Assembly (NCBI GenBank): GCA_017599285.1
Contig: JAGFXX010000001.1
Coordinates: forward strand, 2,046,001-2,110,000
DNA length: 64,000 nucleotides
Reading direction: 5' to 3'
Source: Cereibacter azotoformans
Lineage (GTDB): Bacteria > Pseudomonadota > Alphaproteobacteria > Rhodobacterales > Rhodobacteraceae
The notes beneath the pieces are model-generated. The model ran no database searches, was not told the origin of the DNA, and was given only the letters and a program-made list of their open reading frames with translations. The position numbers were made by a program, and so were the translations under genes. Below, piece by piece: positions 1 through 8,838 of this stretch (positions are counted from its first letter, which is position 1; each line of letters opens with the position of its first letter).

Positions 1-170
1 GCCCAGGCCTGCACCTGCCCCCTGGTCAGCTGGCCGCCGTGCAGCAGGTGGTGGAACGGGTGGCGGTCGTGATAGCGCGCCGCACCGATCTCGCGCAGAC
101 GCTCTTCCATCGCGTCGGCGCTGTCGAGGGGCCGGGCGGGAGAGAGGGTGGGCGTCAGGTCGAGGCTCAT
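1..170 (-). CDS. pqqC: PqqC, pyrroloquinoline-quinone synthase (N-terminal part, cut by window edge)
   Basis: This is the first 56 or so codons of PqqC, the cofactor-free oxidase that performs the last ring closure and eight-electron oxidation of PQQ synthesis. The visible N-terminus reads MSLDLTPTLSPARPLDSADA and then RYHDRHPFHHLLHGGQLTRG, the conserved PqqC opening with the RYH..HPFH block. The ATG (170-168) overlaps the pqqB stop as ATGA, so the two are translationally coupled. The rest of the gene lies outside the window, so completeness cannot be judged. Confidence 0.9.
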   Translation of the reverse strand, partial: MSLDLTPTLSPARPLDSADAMEERLREIGAARYHDRHPFHHLLHGGQLTRGQVQAW

Positions 171-1069
171 GCGACGAACTCCATTCCGGGGGCGGGCACG
201 CACCAGCCGGCGCGCTCGGCGGCCGCACGCTCGGGCGTGCCGGGGATCAGCACCGGGTTCGAATTGTTGATGTGGACAAAGACCTTGCGGCCGATGCCGA
301 GCGGCTCGAGCGCGGCCATCGCGCCGTCGGGCCCGCTGATCGAGATATGGCCCATGCGCCGGCCGGTCTTCTGCGACAGGCCCGCGCGGATCATCTCGTC
401 ATCGGTCCAGAGCGTGCCGTCGAAGAAGACCAGAGCCGCCCCCCTGAGCCGCCCGGCCAGCGCGGGCGTGACCTCCGCGCAGCCGGGCAGGATGAAGGCG
501 CGGCGGCCGCCGGCCGACAGTTCGAGACCGATGCTGTCGCCTTCCGCCGCCCCCTCCTCCTCGCGCCAGAGCGCGGGCTTTCCGGGAACCGTGAAGGAGC
601 GGATCGTGAGGCCCGAGGGCCGTCCGTCCGCCAGAAGCGGCTCGAACGGCACGTCCGTCAGCATGGCGCGGCGCGGCACGATCTCGTCGCGCAGGACGCC
701 GAAGATCGGGTTCGCGGCCAGCACCGACAGGACGTCGGGATGGGCATGGATGGCAAAGGGCCAGCCTTCGCGCAGCGTCAGAAGCCCGGCCACCGCGTCC
801 ACCTCGGCGTTGGTCAGGACCACGCCCGCGATCGGGGAATGACGCAGCCCCTCGCGCGGATGCAGGGCGGGCGTGTCGAGGATCTGCTGGCGCAGGTCGG
901 GCGAGGCGTTGATCAGGAACCAGTGCTCGCCGTCCGCGCTGGCCGCCAGCGCGCACTGCCCGTTGCGCAGCGCGGGCTTGTCCCGCGCCTCGCGGCAGCC
1001 CGCGCAGTTGCAGTTCCACTGCGGCAGGCCGCCGCCTGCTGCGGAGCCGAGGACGATGATCCGAAGCAT
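167..1069 (-). CDS. pqqB: PqqB, PQQ biosynthesis protein with metallo-beta-lactamase-like fold
   Basis: The product is 300 aa, the usual PqqB length. It opens MLRIIVLGSAAGGGLPQWNC followed by NCAGC, the hallmark PqqB N-terminus. PqqB belongs to the metallo-beta-lactamase superfamily and is thought to hydroxylate the Glu-Tyr-derived intermediate during PQQ synthesis; that role comes from family knowledge. The ATG at 1069 is preferred over an in-frame ATG five codons upstream because the family begins at MLRI. The gene sits between pqqA (18 bp upstream) and pqqC (ATGA overlap), the standard pqqABC order on the minus strand. Confidence 0.95.
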   Translation of the reverse strand: MLRIIVLGSAAGGGLPQWNCNCAGCREARDKPALRNGQCALAASADGEHWFLINASPDLRQQILDTPALHPREGLRHSPIAGVVLTNAEVDAVAGLLTLREGWPFAIHAHPDVLSVLAANPIFGVLRDEIVPRRAMLTDVPFEPLLADGRPSGLTIRSFTVPGKPALWREEEGAAEGDSIGLELSAGGRRAFILPGCAEVTPALAGRLRGAALVFFDGTLWTDDEMIRAGLSQKTGRRMGHISISGPDGAMAALEPLGIGRKVFVHINNSNPVLIPGTPERAAAERAGWCVPAPGMEFVA

Positions 1070-1087
1070 CGCAGCAGGCTCCACTCG

Positions 1088-1168
1088 TTACTTGCGCTTG
1101 GCGCAGGAATACATGTTGATTTCCATCCCCACCGGGGTCTCGTCGTAACGCGGGGTCTTCCAGGCCAT
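1088..1168 (-). CDS. pqqA: PqqA, 26-residue PQQ precursor peptide
   Basis: This short ORF encodes 26 residues beginning MAWKTPRYDETPVGMEINMY and ending SCAKRK. It contains the diagnostic E-x-x-x-Y spacing: Glu16 and Tyr20 are the residues that PqqE crosslinks and that become the carbon skeleton of PQQ. A strong ribosome binding site (GAGGAGGAG) stands a few bases before the ATG. It lies 18 bp upstream of pqqB and 98 bp downstream of a LysR-family gene on the same strand. The basic SCAKRK tail is a little unusual, but the crosslink motif makes the call firm. Confidence 0.93.
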   Translation of the reverse strand: MAWKTPRYDETPVGMEINMYSCAKRK

Positions 1169-1255
1169 TCGCTTCTCCTCCTCTGCGATGGATGCCGCCG
1201 GGGCGGCTGCCCTCAAGTATGGAGATGCGGCAAATCGTCGCCAGCTATGCCGCCG

Positions 1256-1270
1256 ATAGGCCGGGCCTAT
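1256..1270. promoter_or_regulatory. Perfect 15-bp palindrome between lysR and pqqA (possible operator)
   Basis: ATAGGCC and GGCCTAT flank a single central G. The palindrome overlaps the lysR stop codon and lies about 90 bp upstream of pqqA. It may be an operator for pqqA, perhaps for the neighbouring LysR protein, or part of a weak terminator for lysR. No direct evidence separates these. Confidence 0.3.
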
Positions 1271-2271
1271 GGGCGCGCCAGCAGCGGCGGCAGCGGCGCG
1301 ATGGGCGGCAGGCGGACGGCGCGGCCCGCGGCCCGCAGCGCCTCGATAACGGCGGCGTGGCGGCCGGCGCGGTGCTGCGCAGGCTGGATCAGCGCCACGA
1401 TCCGCCGCGGTTCCATCCCCGCGTGATAGAGGCGCAGGCCCGGCGCTTGCGCCACCGAAAGCGCGGGCACGATGCACACCCCGAGCCCCGCCCGCACCAT
1501 CGAGAGCGCCGTCTCGAAGCTGCGCACCCGCGCGGTCATGCGGTTGCGCGGCAGCATCTCGGCAAACCAGCTTTCGATGCGGCGGCTGTGCTGGGTGCCG
1601 AAGGCGATCTGGATCGAGGCGTTCAGGATGGCCTGCTGCTCCTCGGGCAGGTCCTCAAGACGGCGGACCGCGCCGAGATCCACCGCTTCGGGCACGGCCA
1701 GCACGGTGGGATCGTTCATGATCGGGATCTGCAGGAACCCCGTGCTGGCCTCGGAGACGGAATTGGCGGCCAGAAGCCCGATGTCCGCGCGCCGGGAATA
1801 GAGCATCTCGAGCACGTCGGCGGGCGCACCCTCCAGCAGGTCGCATTCGGTCGTGCCGTCGAGGTCCAGATGCTTGAGCGCCTCGGGCAGGATGGTGCGC
1901 AGAAGCGACTCGACTCCCGCCAGCCGCAGGGGATGGCGCGCGCCGCTGGCGTAGGTCGCGAGCGTGTCCTCGAGCTCCTGCATCCCGCGCAGGACGGGCT
2001 CGGCCTTGCGCAGAAGCAGGATGCCGGCCTCGGTCAGGATCATCCGGTTCGACCGCCGGGTGAAGAGCGCAAAGCCCAGCGACTGTTCCAGCCCGATGAT
2101 CTGCTGCGAGAGCGACGGCTGCGCGATGCCCAGAAGCTTGGCCGCGCCCGTCAGCGACTGGGACTGCGCCACCGCCCAGAAGGCGCGCAGCTTGCGCAGC
2201 GTCAGCTCGGGCCCGGCGGCGGCGGCCAGCCGCAACTCGGGCCCGTCGATCTTGCGGGCCAGATCATTCAT
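1267..2271 (-). CDS. LysR-family transcriptional regulator upstream of pqqA
   Basis: The product is 334 aa. An N-terminal winged helix-turn-helix lies at about residues 24-82 (LTLRKLRAFWAVAQSQSLTG, then a block with IAQPSLSQQI), followed by a LysR substrate-binding fold. The N-terminal extension of about 20 residues is longer than usual. The ATG at 2271 has a GGGGAGGAG ribosome binding site just upstream; an open frame continues further 5' but lies antisense to cobQ. It is on the same strand as pqqAB and immediately upstream, and divergent from cobQ. Control of the PQQ operon is a reasonable inference from position only; the ligand is unknown. Confidence 0.88.
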   Translation of the reverse strand: MNDLARKIDGPELRLAAAAGPELTLRKLRAFWAVAQSQSLTGAAKLLGIAQPSLSQQIIGLEQSLGFALFTRRSNRMILTEAGILLLRKAEPVLRGMQELEDTLATYASGARHPLRLAGVESLLRTILPEALKHLDLDGTTECDLLEGAPADVLEMLYSRRADIGLLAANSVSEASTGFLQIPIMNDPTVLAVPEAVDLGAVRRLEDLPEEQQAILNASIQIAFGTQHSRRIESWFAEMLPRNRMTARVRSFETALSMVRAGLGVCIVPALSVAQAPGLRLYHAGMEPRRIVALIQPAQHRAGRHAAVIEALRAAGRAVRLPPIAPLPPLLARP

Positions 2272-2442
2272 GCAGGTCTCCTCCCCGTGGAAGTCTGTCA
2301 GGCGGCGAAGGTTCCGTCTCCTCCGACAAAGGGAGGACAGCGGGCGTGTCATCGGCGCTTCGTGAACGGCCGCGGGCGTCGCGGTCTTGGCAAATCCGCG
2401 CCGACGCGCGAGAAGGCGCCGGGGACAGCATGAGGGACCAGC

Positions 2443-3888
2443 ATGCCTGCGGTGATGATTCAGGGCACCGGCTCGGATGTGGGCAAGTCGCTCCTCGTGG
2501 CGGGACTCTGCCGCGCGGCCCGCAGGCGGGGGCTGTCGGTCGCGCCGTTCAAGCCGCAGAACATGTCCAACAACGCGGCCGTCACCGCCGACGGCGGCGA
2601 GATCGGCCGGGCGCAGGCGCTGCAGGCACGGGCCGCGGGGCTCGAGGCGATGACCGACATGAACCCGGTGCTGCTCAAGCCGGAAAGCGACCAGGGCTCG
2701 CAGGTGATCGTGCAGGGCCGCCGTGTCGGCACGCTGCGCGCCCGCGACTGGTTCGAGCGCAAGCCCTCGCTGATGGCGCCGGTTCTCGAGAGCTTCGGAC
2801 GGCTGACGGCGGCCCATGACCTTGTGATCGTCGAGGGGGCGGGCAGCCCGGCCGAGGTCAACCTCCGCCGTGGCGACATCGCGAACATGGGGTTCGCGCG
2901 CGCGGCAAACGTGCCGGTGGTGCTGGCCGGCGACATCGACCGCGGCGGGGTGATCGCGCAGATCGTGGGCACTCAGGCGGTGATCGACACCGAGGATGCC
3001 GCGATGGTGGTGGGGTTTCTCGTCAACAAGTTCCGCGGCGATGTGCGGCTCTTCGACGAGGGCTACCGGCTGATCGAGGAACGGACCGGCTGGCGCGGCT
3101 ATGGCGTGGTGCCGTTCTTTCCGCAGGCCGCGCTCCTGCCGGCCGAGGATGCGCTCGACCTCGGCCGGCCCACCGGGCAAGGGGCGCTGACGGTGGCCTG
3201 GCTCGCCTTCTCGCGCGTGGCCAACTTCGACGATCTCGACCCGCTGAAGCAGGAGCCGGGCCTGACGGTGGTCATGGTGCGCCCCGGCCAGCCGATCCCG
3301 GCCGAGGCCGGTCTGGTAATCCTGCCCGGCACGAAATCCACCCGCGGCGACCTCGCCTTCCTGCGCGCGCAGGGGTGGGACGTGGATCTGCTGGCCCACC
3401 ACCGGCGCGGGGGGCAGGTGCTGGGGATCTGCGGTGGCTACCAGATGCTGGGGCGGACCGTCGCCGATCCGCAGGGGCTGGAGGGAGAGCCCGGTGTGAC
3501 AGAAGGGCTCGGGCTGCTGGACGTCACGACCGTCATGCACCCCGACAAGCGCCTGACCCGCGTCGAGGGCCGGCATGTCGCCAGCGGCGAGCCGCTCTCG
3601 GGATACGAGATCCACATCGGCGCGACGGAGGGCCCCGACTGCGCCCGCCCCTTCGCCGAGGTGGACGGGCGGCCCGAAGGCGCGGGTTCACCCGACGGGC
3701 GGGTGACGGGCAGCTACCTGCACGGGATGTTCGGCTCCGATCGGTTCCGCGCGGCCTTCCTCCGCAGTCTCGGCGCCCGGACGTCCGACCTCGCCTATGA
3801 CGCGCGGGTCGAGACGGTGCTGGATTCGCTCGCCGATCATCTCGAGGCTCATCTCGATGTGGCGGGGCTGCTGGAGCTGGCGCGGTGA
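2443..3888 (+). CDS. cobQ: Cobyric acid synthase CobQ
   Basis: This 481-aa glutamine-dependent amidotransferase amidates carboxylates of the corrin ring (b, d, e and g) of adenosylcobyrinic a,c-diamide in cobalamin synthesis. The N-terminal DTBS-like ATPase domain carries the P-loop [10 protein letters not shown] and the CobQ hallmark [11 protein letters not shown]. The C-terminal class I glutaminase-like domain shows the nucleophile context [10 protein letters not shown] (about residue 327) and a late SYLHGMF histidine block. The gene stands alone: no other cobalamin genes flank it, and it is divergent from the LysR gene. No cobalamin riboswitch was recognised in the 171-bp upstream gap. Confidence 0.95.
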   Translation: MPAVMIQGTGSDVGKSLLVAGLCRAARRRGLSVAPFKPQNMSNNAAVTADGGEIGRAQALQARAAGLEAMTDMNPVLLKPESDQGSQVIVQGRRVGTLRARDWFERKPSLMAPVLESFGRLTAAHDLVIVEGAGSPAEVNLRRGDIANMGFARAANVPVVLAGDIDRGGVIAQIVGTQAVIDTEDAAMVVGFLVNKFRGDVRLFDEGYRLIEERTGWRGYGVVPFFPQAALLPAEDALDLGRPTGQGALTVAWLAFSRVANFDDLDPLKQEPGLTVVMVRPGQPIPAEAGLVILPGTKSTRGDLAFLRAQGWDVDLLAHHRRGGQVLGICGGYQMLGRTVADPQGLEGEPGVTEGLGLLDVTTVMHPDKRLTRVEGRHVASGEPLSGYEIHIGATEGPDCARPFAEVDGRPEGAGSPDGRVTGSYLHGMFGSDRFRAAFLRSLGARTSDLAYDARVETVLDSLADHLEAHLDVAGLLELAR

Positions 3889-3975
3889 CGGCCGCCCGGC
3901 ACGCCCTCGCCCATACCGGCGGCCTGCGCCGTCGCGCCTCTAGGTGATCCCCGCGCCTTCGCCTATATTGGGCGC

Positions 3976-4344
3976 ATGAAACAGAGTGCCATCATCCTTG
4001 CCCTCTGCCTCGCCCTGACCCCGGTTCAGGCGCAGGAAGGGCCCGGCCCCGCGCCGGACGAAGAGATGGAAGAGGGCTTCAGCCTGCTGAACGAGGGCGC
4101 GAAACTGCTGTTCCGGGGCCTGATCGACCGGATGGAGCCCACGATGCGCGACATGGGCGAGGCGATGGGCGAGTTGCAGCCCGCGCTGCGCGACCTGCTG
4201 GCCAAGGTGGACGATCTGCGCAACTACGAGGCGCCGGAGCGGCTGCCCAACGGCGACATCATCATCCGCCGCAAGCCGGACGCGCCGCCCCTGCCCGAAG
4301 CGCCGCCCGAGGCCGGGCCGGACGCACCGGGCATCGAGCTCTGA
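3976..4344 (+). CDS. Small secreted acidic protein of unknown function
   Basis: The product is 122 aa. It starts with a clear Sec signal peptide (MKQSAIILALCLALTPVQAQ, probable cleavage after AQA). The mature part is short, acidic and mostly helical (GAKLLFRGLIDRMEPTMRDM region) and ends in a Pro/Ala-rich tail. There is no Walker, zinc or other catalytic motif; similar Rhodobacterales proteins are sometimes labelled as ATPases, which nothing in this sequence supports. The stop codon abuts the stop of the convergent gltX gene, the two stops forming TGATCA. Function is unknown; a periplasmic location is inferred. Confidence 0.8.
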   Translation: MKQSAIILALCLALTPVQAQEGPGPAPDEEMEEGFSLLNEGAKLLFRGLIDRMEPTMRDMGEAMGELQPALRDLLAKVDDLRNYEAPERLPNGDIIIRRKPDAPPLPEAPPEAGPDAPGIEL

Positions 4345-5670
4345 TCAGCCCTTGGCCCGCACCGTCTGCAGCAGCGGCATGACGTCGGCCATTTCGGGGC
4401 CATGCGCCTGCCCGGTCAGCGCCTTGCGCAGCGGCATGAAGAGCCCCTTGCCCTTGCGGCCGGTCGCCTCCTTGACCGCCGCGGTCCACTGGCCCCAGGT
4501 CTCGGGCCCGTAGGGCGGCTCGGGCAGGAGCGCCATGGCCTGCCGGATGAAATCGGCATCCTCGGGATCGATCTGCGGCTCGGCCCCTTCCGAGAAGAGC
4601 GTCCACCAGCCGGCCAGATCCTCGAGCACGGCGATGTTGTCCTTGGCGACGCGCCAGAAGGGCTCGGCCAGCGCATCGGGCACACCCAGCGAGCGGATGC
4701 GTTCGGCCACCGCCTCGAAGGGCAGGCCCTGCACATAATGGCGGGTCAGGGGGAAGAGATCCTCGGCGTCGAACTTGGTGGGCGCCGCGCCGAAGGTGCC
4801 GACGTCAAAGCCCGCCAGAAGCTCTTCATGGGTGCGGAACAGTTCGACCGGCTGAGAGGAGCCCAGCCGCGCCATCAGCGACAGAAGCGCCATCGGCTCC
4901 ACCCCCCGCGCGCGCAGATCGCGCAGCGACAGGGTGCCGAGCCGCTTCGAGAGCGCCTCGCCCTGCGCCCCTGTCAGCAGCGAATGGTGCGCGAAGGAGG
5001 GCGGCGTGCCGCCCATCGCCTGCATGATCTGGATCTGGGTGGCCGTGTTCGTCACATGGTCGGCGCCGCGGACGATGAAGGTCACGCCCATGTCGATGTC
5101 ATCGACCGACGAGGCGAAGGTGTAGAGCACCTGCCCGTCCGCGCGGATCAGCACCGGGTCGGACACGCTGGCCGCGTCGATCGAGATCGGGCCGAGGATG
5201 CCGTCGGTCCATTCGATGCGCTCCTGATCGAGAAGGAAGCGCCAGTAGCCGCCCCGCTCCTCGCGCAGCCGCGCCCGGTCCTCGTCCGACAGCTTGAGCG
5301 CCGCGCGGTCATAGACCGGGGGCCTGCCCATGTTGAGCAGCTTCTTGCGCTTCAGGTCCAGCTCGGTCGGGCTTTCGAAACACTCGTAGAAGCGCCCGGC
5401 GCGGCGCAGGTCCCCGGCGGCCTCGGCGTAGCGGTCGAGCCGGTCCGACTGCCGCTCGAGCCGGTCCCATGTCAGGCCCAGCCACTCGAGATCCTGCATG
5501 ATCGCGTCGGAATATTCCTGCTTCGACCGCTCGCGGTCGGTATCGTCCAGGCGCAGGATGAAGGTGCCGCCGGACTTGCGGGCGATGGCCCAGTTCATCA
5601 GCGCGGTGCGCAGATTGCCCACATGGATGAAGCCGGTGGGCGACGGAGCGAAGCGTGTAACGGTGGTCAT
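4345..5670 (-). CDS. gltX: Glutamyl-tRNA synthetase, short second-type (GltX2-like)
   Basis: This 441-aa class I synthetase charges tRNA-Glu. The HIGH-like motif is PSPTGFIHVGNLRTAL near the N-terminus. The KMSKS-like loop reads EALSKRLG, with Ala in the position of the first Lys. At 441 aa it is shorter than the usual 470 or so and resembles the second GluRS found in many alphaproteobacteria. The start ATG at 5670 is set by the conserved MTTVTRFAPSPTG opening. The gene is convergent with the secreted-protein gene (stops touching) and divergent from the zincin gene. Whether it is discriminating, or serves a special tRNA, cannot be told here. Confidence 0.93.
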   Translation of the reverse strand: MTTVTRFAPSPTGFIHVGNLRTALMNWAIARKSGGTFILRLDDTDRERSKQEYSDAIMQDLEWLGLTWDRLERQSDRLDRYAEAAGDLRRAGRFYECFESPTELDLKRKKLLNMGRPPVYDRAALKLSDEDRARLREERGGYWRFLLDQERIEWTDGILGPISIDAASVSDPVLIRADGQVLYTFASSVDDIDMGVTFIVRGADHVTNTATQIQIMQAMGGTPPSFAHHSLLTGAQGEALSKRLGTLSLRDLRARGVEPMALLSLMARLGSSQPVELFRTHEELLAGFDVGTFGAAPTKFDAEDLFPLTRHYVQGLPFEAVAERIRSLGVPDALAEPFWRVAKDNIAVLEDLAGWWTLFSEGAEPQIDPEDADFIRQAMALLPEPPYGPETWGQWTAAVKEATGRKGKGLFMPLRKALTGQAHGPEMADVMPLLQTVRAKG

Positions 5671-5829
5671 GGGCGGCTCTCCTGATCCCGCTCCTGTTTC
5701 ACAAGGCGGCGCGATTGTCCAGTTCGGTGCCCGTTGCCGCCAGGCCGTCCGGCGCAGGCCCGCAGGACCATGTGCCGCGTGCCCGCGCCGAGACTTCCCG
5801 CCGTGCATCCCCCGCCCTATCATGGGCGG

Positions 5830-6240
5830 ATGACCCATGACCCGGCCCAGGCCACCGCCCCCGACCTCGATCTGCTGGAACGGCTCGCCCGCGAGGCGGT
5901 GGAGGGCCTGCCCGACGCCTGGCGCGGAGCGGCCTCGGCCGTGCTTCTCAGGGTGGCGGACCTTCCGCCCGACGAGATCCTCGACGAGATGGAAATCGAC
6001 GACCCCTACGAGCTGACCGGCCTCTACGAGGGGATCCCCCTCACCGAGAAGTCGGTGATGGATCAGCCGATGCAGCCGGACGCGATCTGGCTCTTCCGCA
6101 GGCCGATCCTGGACGAGTGGGTCGAACGGGGCGATGTCACCCTGCGCGAGCTTGTGACCCATGTGATGGTCCATGAACTCGCCCATCATTTCGGCTGGTC
6201 CGACGACGACATCGCCGCCATCGACCCTTGGTGGGAGTGA
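5830..6240 (+). CDS. Zincin-like metallopeptidase family protein (HExxH)
   Basis: The product is 136 aa and cytoplasmic. A minimal zincin motif VHELAHHFGWSDDDI near the C-terminus gives HExxH plus a downstream Asp, as in the small proteobacterial Zincin_1/DUF1025 family. The ATG at 5830 is preferred because the upstream in-frame sequence is compositionally non-coding (PPGRPAQ...). It is divergent from gltX, with a 159-bp gap. The HExxH motif implies zinc binding, but the physiological substrate of this family is not known to me. Confidence 0.85.
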   Translation: MTHDPAQATAPDLDLLERLAREAVEGLPDAWRGAASAVLLRVADLPPDEILDEMEIDDPYELTGLYEGIPLTEKSVMDQPMQPDAIWLFRRPILDEWVERGDVTLRELVTHVMVHELAHHFGWSDDDIAAIDPWWE

Positions 6241-6345
6241 CCGGCTCCGCGGCGGCGCGCCGATCATCTTTTCGTCAGAAGTGGTGCAGGCGGCGCCGGC
6301 CCGGCTACCATCAACGCCGACGCCGCTTTGACCCGGAGGAAGCCG

Positions 6346-7266
6346 ATGACCATGACCCGCCGCCATGCCCTTCTGGCCGGGGCCACCCTGCCCCTCGTTC
6401 CCGCCTTCGCACCGCTGGCCCACGCGGCCGCCGACAAGCTGGGCGCCGCCACCCCGCCCTTCCGGCGCTACAGCCTCGGCTCCTTCGAGGTGACGCCCCT
6501 CCTGGCCGGCACGCGGGTGCAGGAGGATCCCAAGGCGATCTTCGCAGGCAACGTGCCGCAGGAAGAGTTCGAGGCCGCCGCGCGCGCCGCGTTTCTGCCG
6601 ACCGACCGGGCGCAGGGCTTCTTCACCCCGACGCTGGTCAACACGGGGACCGAGCTGATCCTGTTCGACACCGGCCTTTCGCAGGAAGGGATCCTGGCCG
6701 CGCTCGAGGCGGCGGGCCATTCCGCCGGCGAGGTGGATCTCGTGGTGATCACCCACATGCACGGCGACCATATCGGCGGGCTGATGGAGGGCGAGACGCC
6801 CACCTTCGCCAATGCCCGCTATCTCACGGGGCAGGTCGAAAACGACCATTGGTCGGCGCAGCAGAACGAGGGCTACGAGGGCAAGGTGCGCCCGCTGCTC
6901 GAGACGATGTCCTTCGTGGCGGGCGGCGACGAGGCGGCCCCCGGCATCACCGCGGTCGAGGCCTTCGGCCATACGCCGGGGCACATGGCCTGGCGGCTCG
7001 AGAGCGACGGGCAGGCCCTGATGCTGACGGCGGATGCCGCGAACCATTATGCCTTCTCGCTCGGCCACCCCGACTGGGAGGTGCGCTTCGACATGGACAA
7101 GGCCGCCGCCGCCGCCACGCGCCGCGCCCTGTTCGGGCAGATCGCCGAAGAGCGCATCCCCTTCATCGGCTATCACATGCCCTTCCCCGCGGTGGGCTAC
7201 GTCGAGACCTCGGGCGACGGCTTCCGCTTCGTGCCCGAGAGCTACCAGCTCATGCTGAACGGCTGA
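6346..7266 (+). CDS. Exported metallo-beta-lactamase-fold hydrolase
   Basis: The product is 306 aa. The N-terminus MTMTRRHALLAGATLPLVPA followed by a region ending LAHAA looks like a twin-arginine signal peptide. The zinc motif THMHGDHIGG (His137, His139, Asp141 and His142) is followed by conserved His and Asp further on (FGHTPGH, LTADAA). The fold matches the MBL family that includes lactonases and other ester hydrolases; the exact substrate is unknown. The start at 6346 is chosen because GGAGG lies six bases upstream; an in-frame ATG 18 bp earlier lacks such spacing. It is probably an independent transcription unit. Confidence 0.87.
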   Translation: MTMTRRHALLAGATLPLVPAFAPLAHAAADKLGAATPPFRRYSLGSFEVTPLLAGTRVQEDPKAIFAGNVPQEEFEAAARAAFLPTDRAQGFFTPTLVNTGTELILFDTGLSQEGILAALEAAGHSAGEVDLVVITHMHGDHIGGLMEGETPTFANARYLTGQVENDHWSAQQNEGYEGKVRPLLETMSFVAGGDEAAPGITAVEAFGHTPGHMAWRLESDGQALMLTADAANHYAFSLGHPDWEVRFDMDKAAAAATRRALFGQIAEERIPFIGYHMPFPAVGYVETSGDGFRFVPESYQLMLNG

Positions 7267-7307
7267 GCCGAGACGCCGGCCCACCGGAGCCCCCCGCATG
7301 GGGATCG

Positions 7308-7562
7308 TCAGTCCAGCCGGAAGGTCTTGTCGCGGCCGGTGGCCCCTCGGACGAGGGTCAGGCGGCTCTTGGCCACGCCAAGCGCCTTCGCCAGCACCTC
7401 GGTCACCGCGCGGTTGGCCTTGCCATCCTCGGGCACGCAGGTGACATGGACCCGGACCGTGCCCTCCTGCACGTCGATCCTCTCGCGCGAGGCACGCGGG
7501 GTCACCCGCACGGCGAAGGGCACGCCCGGCATGGCAAGATCACTCAGCTTCGGGTCGGTCAT
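7308..7562 (-). CDS. DUF167 (YggU-type) family protein
   Basis: The product is 84 aa and shows the DUF167 pattern: FAVRVTPRASRERI at the front, VTCVPEDGKANRAVTEVLAK in the middle and VRGATGRDKTFRL at the end. Structures of the family show a small alpha/beta fold with no assigned biochemical role. The ATG at 7562 is preferred over one 18 bp upstream because AAGGGGGA precedes it with good spacing. It is convergent with the MBL gene and divergent from the deacetylase-like gene. Confidence 0.85.
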   Translation of the reverse strand: MTDPKLSDLAMPGVPFAVRVTPRASRERIDVQEGTVRVHVTCVPEDGKANRAVTEVLAKALGVAKSRLTLVRGATGRDKTFRLD

Positions 7563-7621
7563 GGCTTCCCCCTTGCGCAAGTCCTAGCGCGGACGCAGGC
7601 TCGGCGCAAAGGGAGGGCGGC

Positions 7622-8719
7622 ATGACCACGGGCTTCTTCTGGGACGAGCGGTGCTTCTGGCACCATGGCGGCAACTATGCGCTGACGCTGCCGGTGGGCG
7701 GGCTCGTGCAGCCGGGCGGCGGCCTGCCCGAAAGCCCCGAGACCAAGCGTCGGCTGAAGAACCTGCTCGACGTGACGGGCCTCTCGGGCGAGCTGCGCAT
7801 GCTCCACGCCGCGCCCGCCACCGAGGAGGAGCTGCGTCTTGTCCATCCGCAGGGCTACGTGGCCGAGTTCAAGGCGCTCTCCGACCGGGGCGGCGGCGAG
7901 CTTGGGCTGCGCACGCCCTTCGGCCGCGACGGCTACGAGGTGGCGGCGCTGTCGGCGGGCCTGGCCACGGCCGCCCTGCGGCAGGTGCTCGAGGGGCGGC
8001 TGGCCAACGCCTATGCCCTCAGCCGCCCACCGGGGCACCATTGCCTGCCCGACTGGCCGAACGGCTTCTGCCTTCTCGCCAACATTGCGATCGCCGTCGA
8101 GGTGGCCCTCGCCGAACGGCGGGCCGAGAGGGTCGCGGTGGTGGACTGGGACGTCCATCACGGCAACGGGACCGAGGCGATCTTCCTCACCCGCCCCGAT
8201 GTGCTGACGATCTCGCTCCACCAGGAGCGGAACTACCCACTCGACACGGGCGGCGCCGAGGTGCGCGGCGAGGGTGCGGGTCTGGGGGCCAACATGAACA
8301 TTCCCCTGCCGCCGGGGACCGGCCACCGCGGCTATCTCGAGGCGATGGAGCGGCTCGTGCTGCCCGCGCTGCGCCGCCACCGGCCGGACGTCCTGGTGGT
8401 GGCCTGCGGCTTCGACGCGGGCGCCCTGGATCCGCTCGGCCGGATGCTGGCTTCGGCCGAGACCTTCCGGGCCTTGACCCGGATGATGAAGGAGACCGCC
8501 GCCGACCTCTGCGGCGGCCGGCTCGTCCTCGTCCACGAGGGCGGCTATTCCGAAGTCCATGTCCCCTTCTGCGGCCATGCGGTGCTGGAAGAGCTGTCGG
8601 GCAGCGGCATCCACGCGCCCGACCCGCTCGGCATGACCATCCAGGCGCGCCAACCCGGCCCCGCCTTCGATGCTTTCCTCAGCGCCCACCTGTCGGACCT
8701 GGCAACTCACTTCGCCTGA
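7622..8719 (+). CDS. Class II histone deacetylase-family amidohydrolase
   Basis: The product is 365 aa. Signature motifs of the deacetylase/acetylpolyamine amidohydrolase superfamily are present: RPPGHH at 135-140, WDVHHGNGT at 176-184 (Asp177 and His179 as zinc ligands), CGFDAGALDP (third ligand Asp) and HEGGYSE near the end. Bacterial members remove acyl groups from polyamines or other small amines rather than histones; the substrate here is unknown. GGGAGG lies close before the ATG. It is convergent with the dipeptidase operon, and a hairpin-bearing repeat lies between. Confidence 0.9.
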   Translation: MTTGFFWDERCFWHHGGNYALTLPVGGLVQPGGGLPESPETKRRLKNLLDVTGLSGELRMLHAAPATEEELRLVHPQGYVAEFKALSDRGGGELGLRTPFGRDGYEVAALSAGLATAALRQVLEGRLANAYALSRPPGHHCLPDWPNGFCLLANIAIAVEVALAERRAERVAVVDWDVHHGNGTEAIFLTRPDVLTISLHQERNYPLDTGGAEVRGEGAGLGANMNIPLPPGTGHRGYLEAMERLVLPALRRHRPDVLVVACGFDAGALDPLGRMLASAETFRALTRMMKETAADLCGGRLVLVHEGGYSEVHVPFCGHAVLEELSGSGIHAPDPLGMTIQARQPGPAFDAFLSAHLSDLATHFA

Positions 8720-8773
8720 TGCCCCAGGGCGCGTGCACATGCCCGCGCCCGAGGTCCCCCGCCCTCCCCCCGG

Positions 8774-8828
8774 CTTTCACTCTGCCCAAATATCCCGGGG
8801 GTCCGGGGGCAGCGCCCCCGGCGGCCGG
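8774..8828 (-). repeat. Dispersed hairpin/AT-core repeat, copy 1
   Basis: Read on the minus strand this gives a GC-rich hairpin (8-bp stem CCGGGGGC/GCCCCCGG, loop 3) followed by GGATATTTGGGCAGAGTGAA. It lies between two convergent gene ends and may serve as a bidirectional terminator. Related copies occur at 11521, 20831, 45787, 47199 and 60490. Confidence 0.8.
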
Positions 8829-8838
8829 ACCTCGAGCC

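Noticed and set aside
4930-4970. GluRS KMSKS loop reads ALSKR, suggesting a defective enzyme
   Set aside because: The SKR core is kept and, as I recall, this form is usual in alphaproteobacterial second-type GluRS; not evidence of decay.
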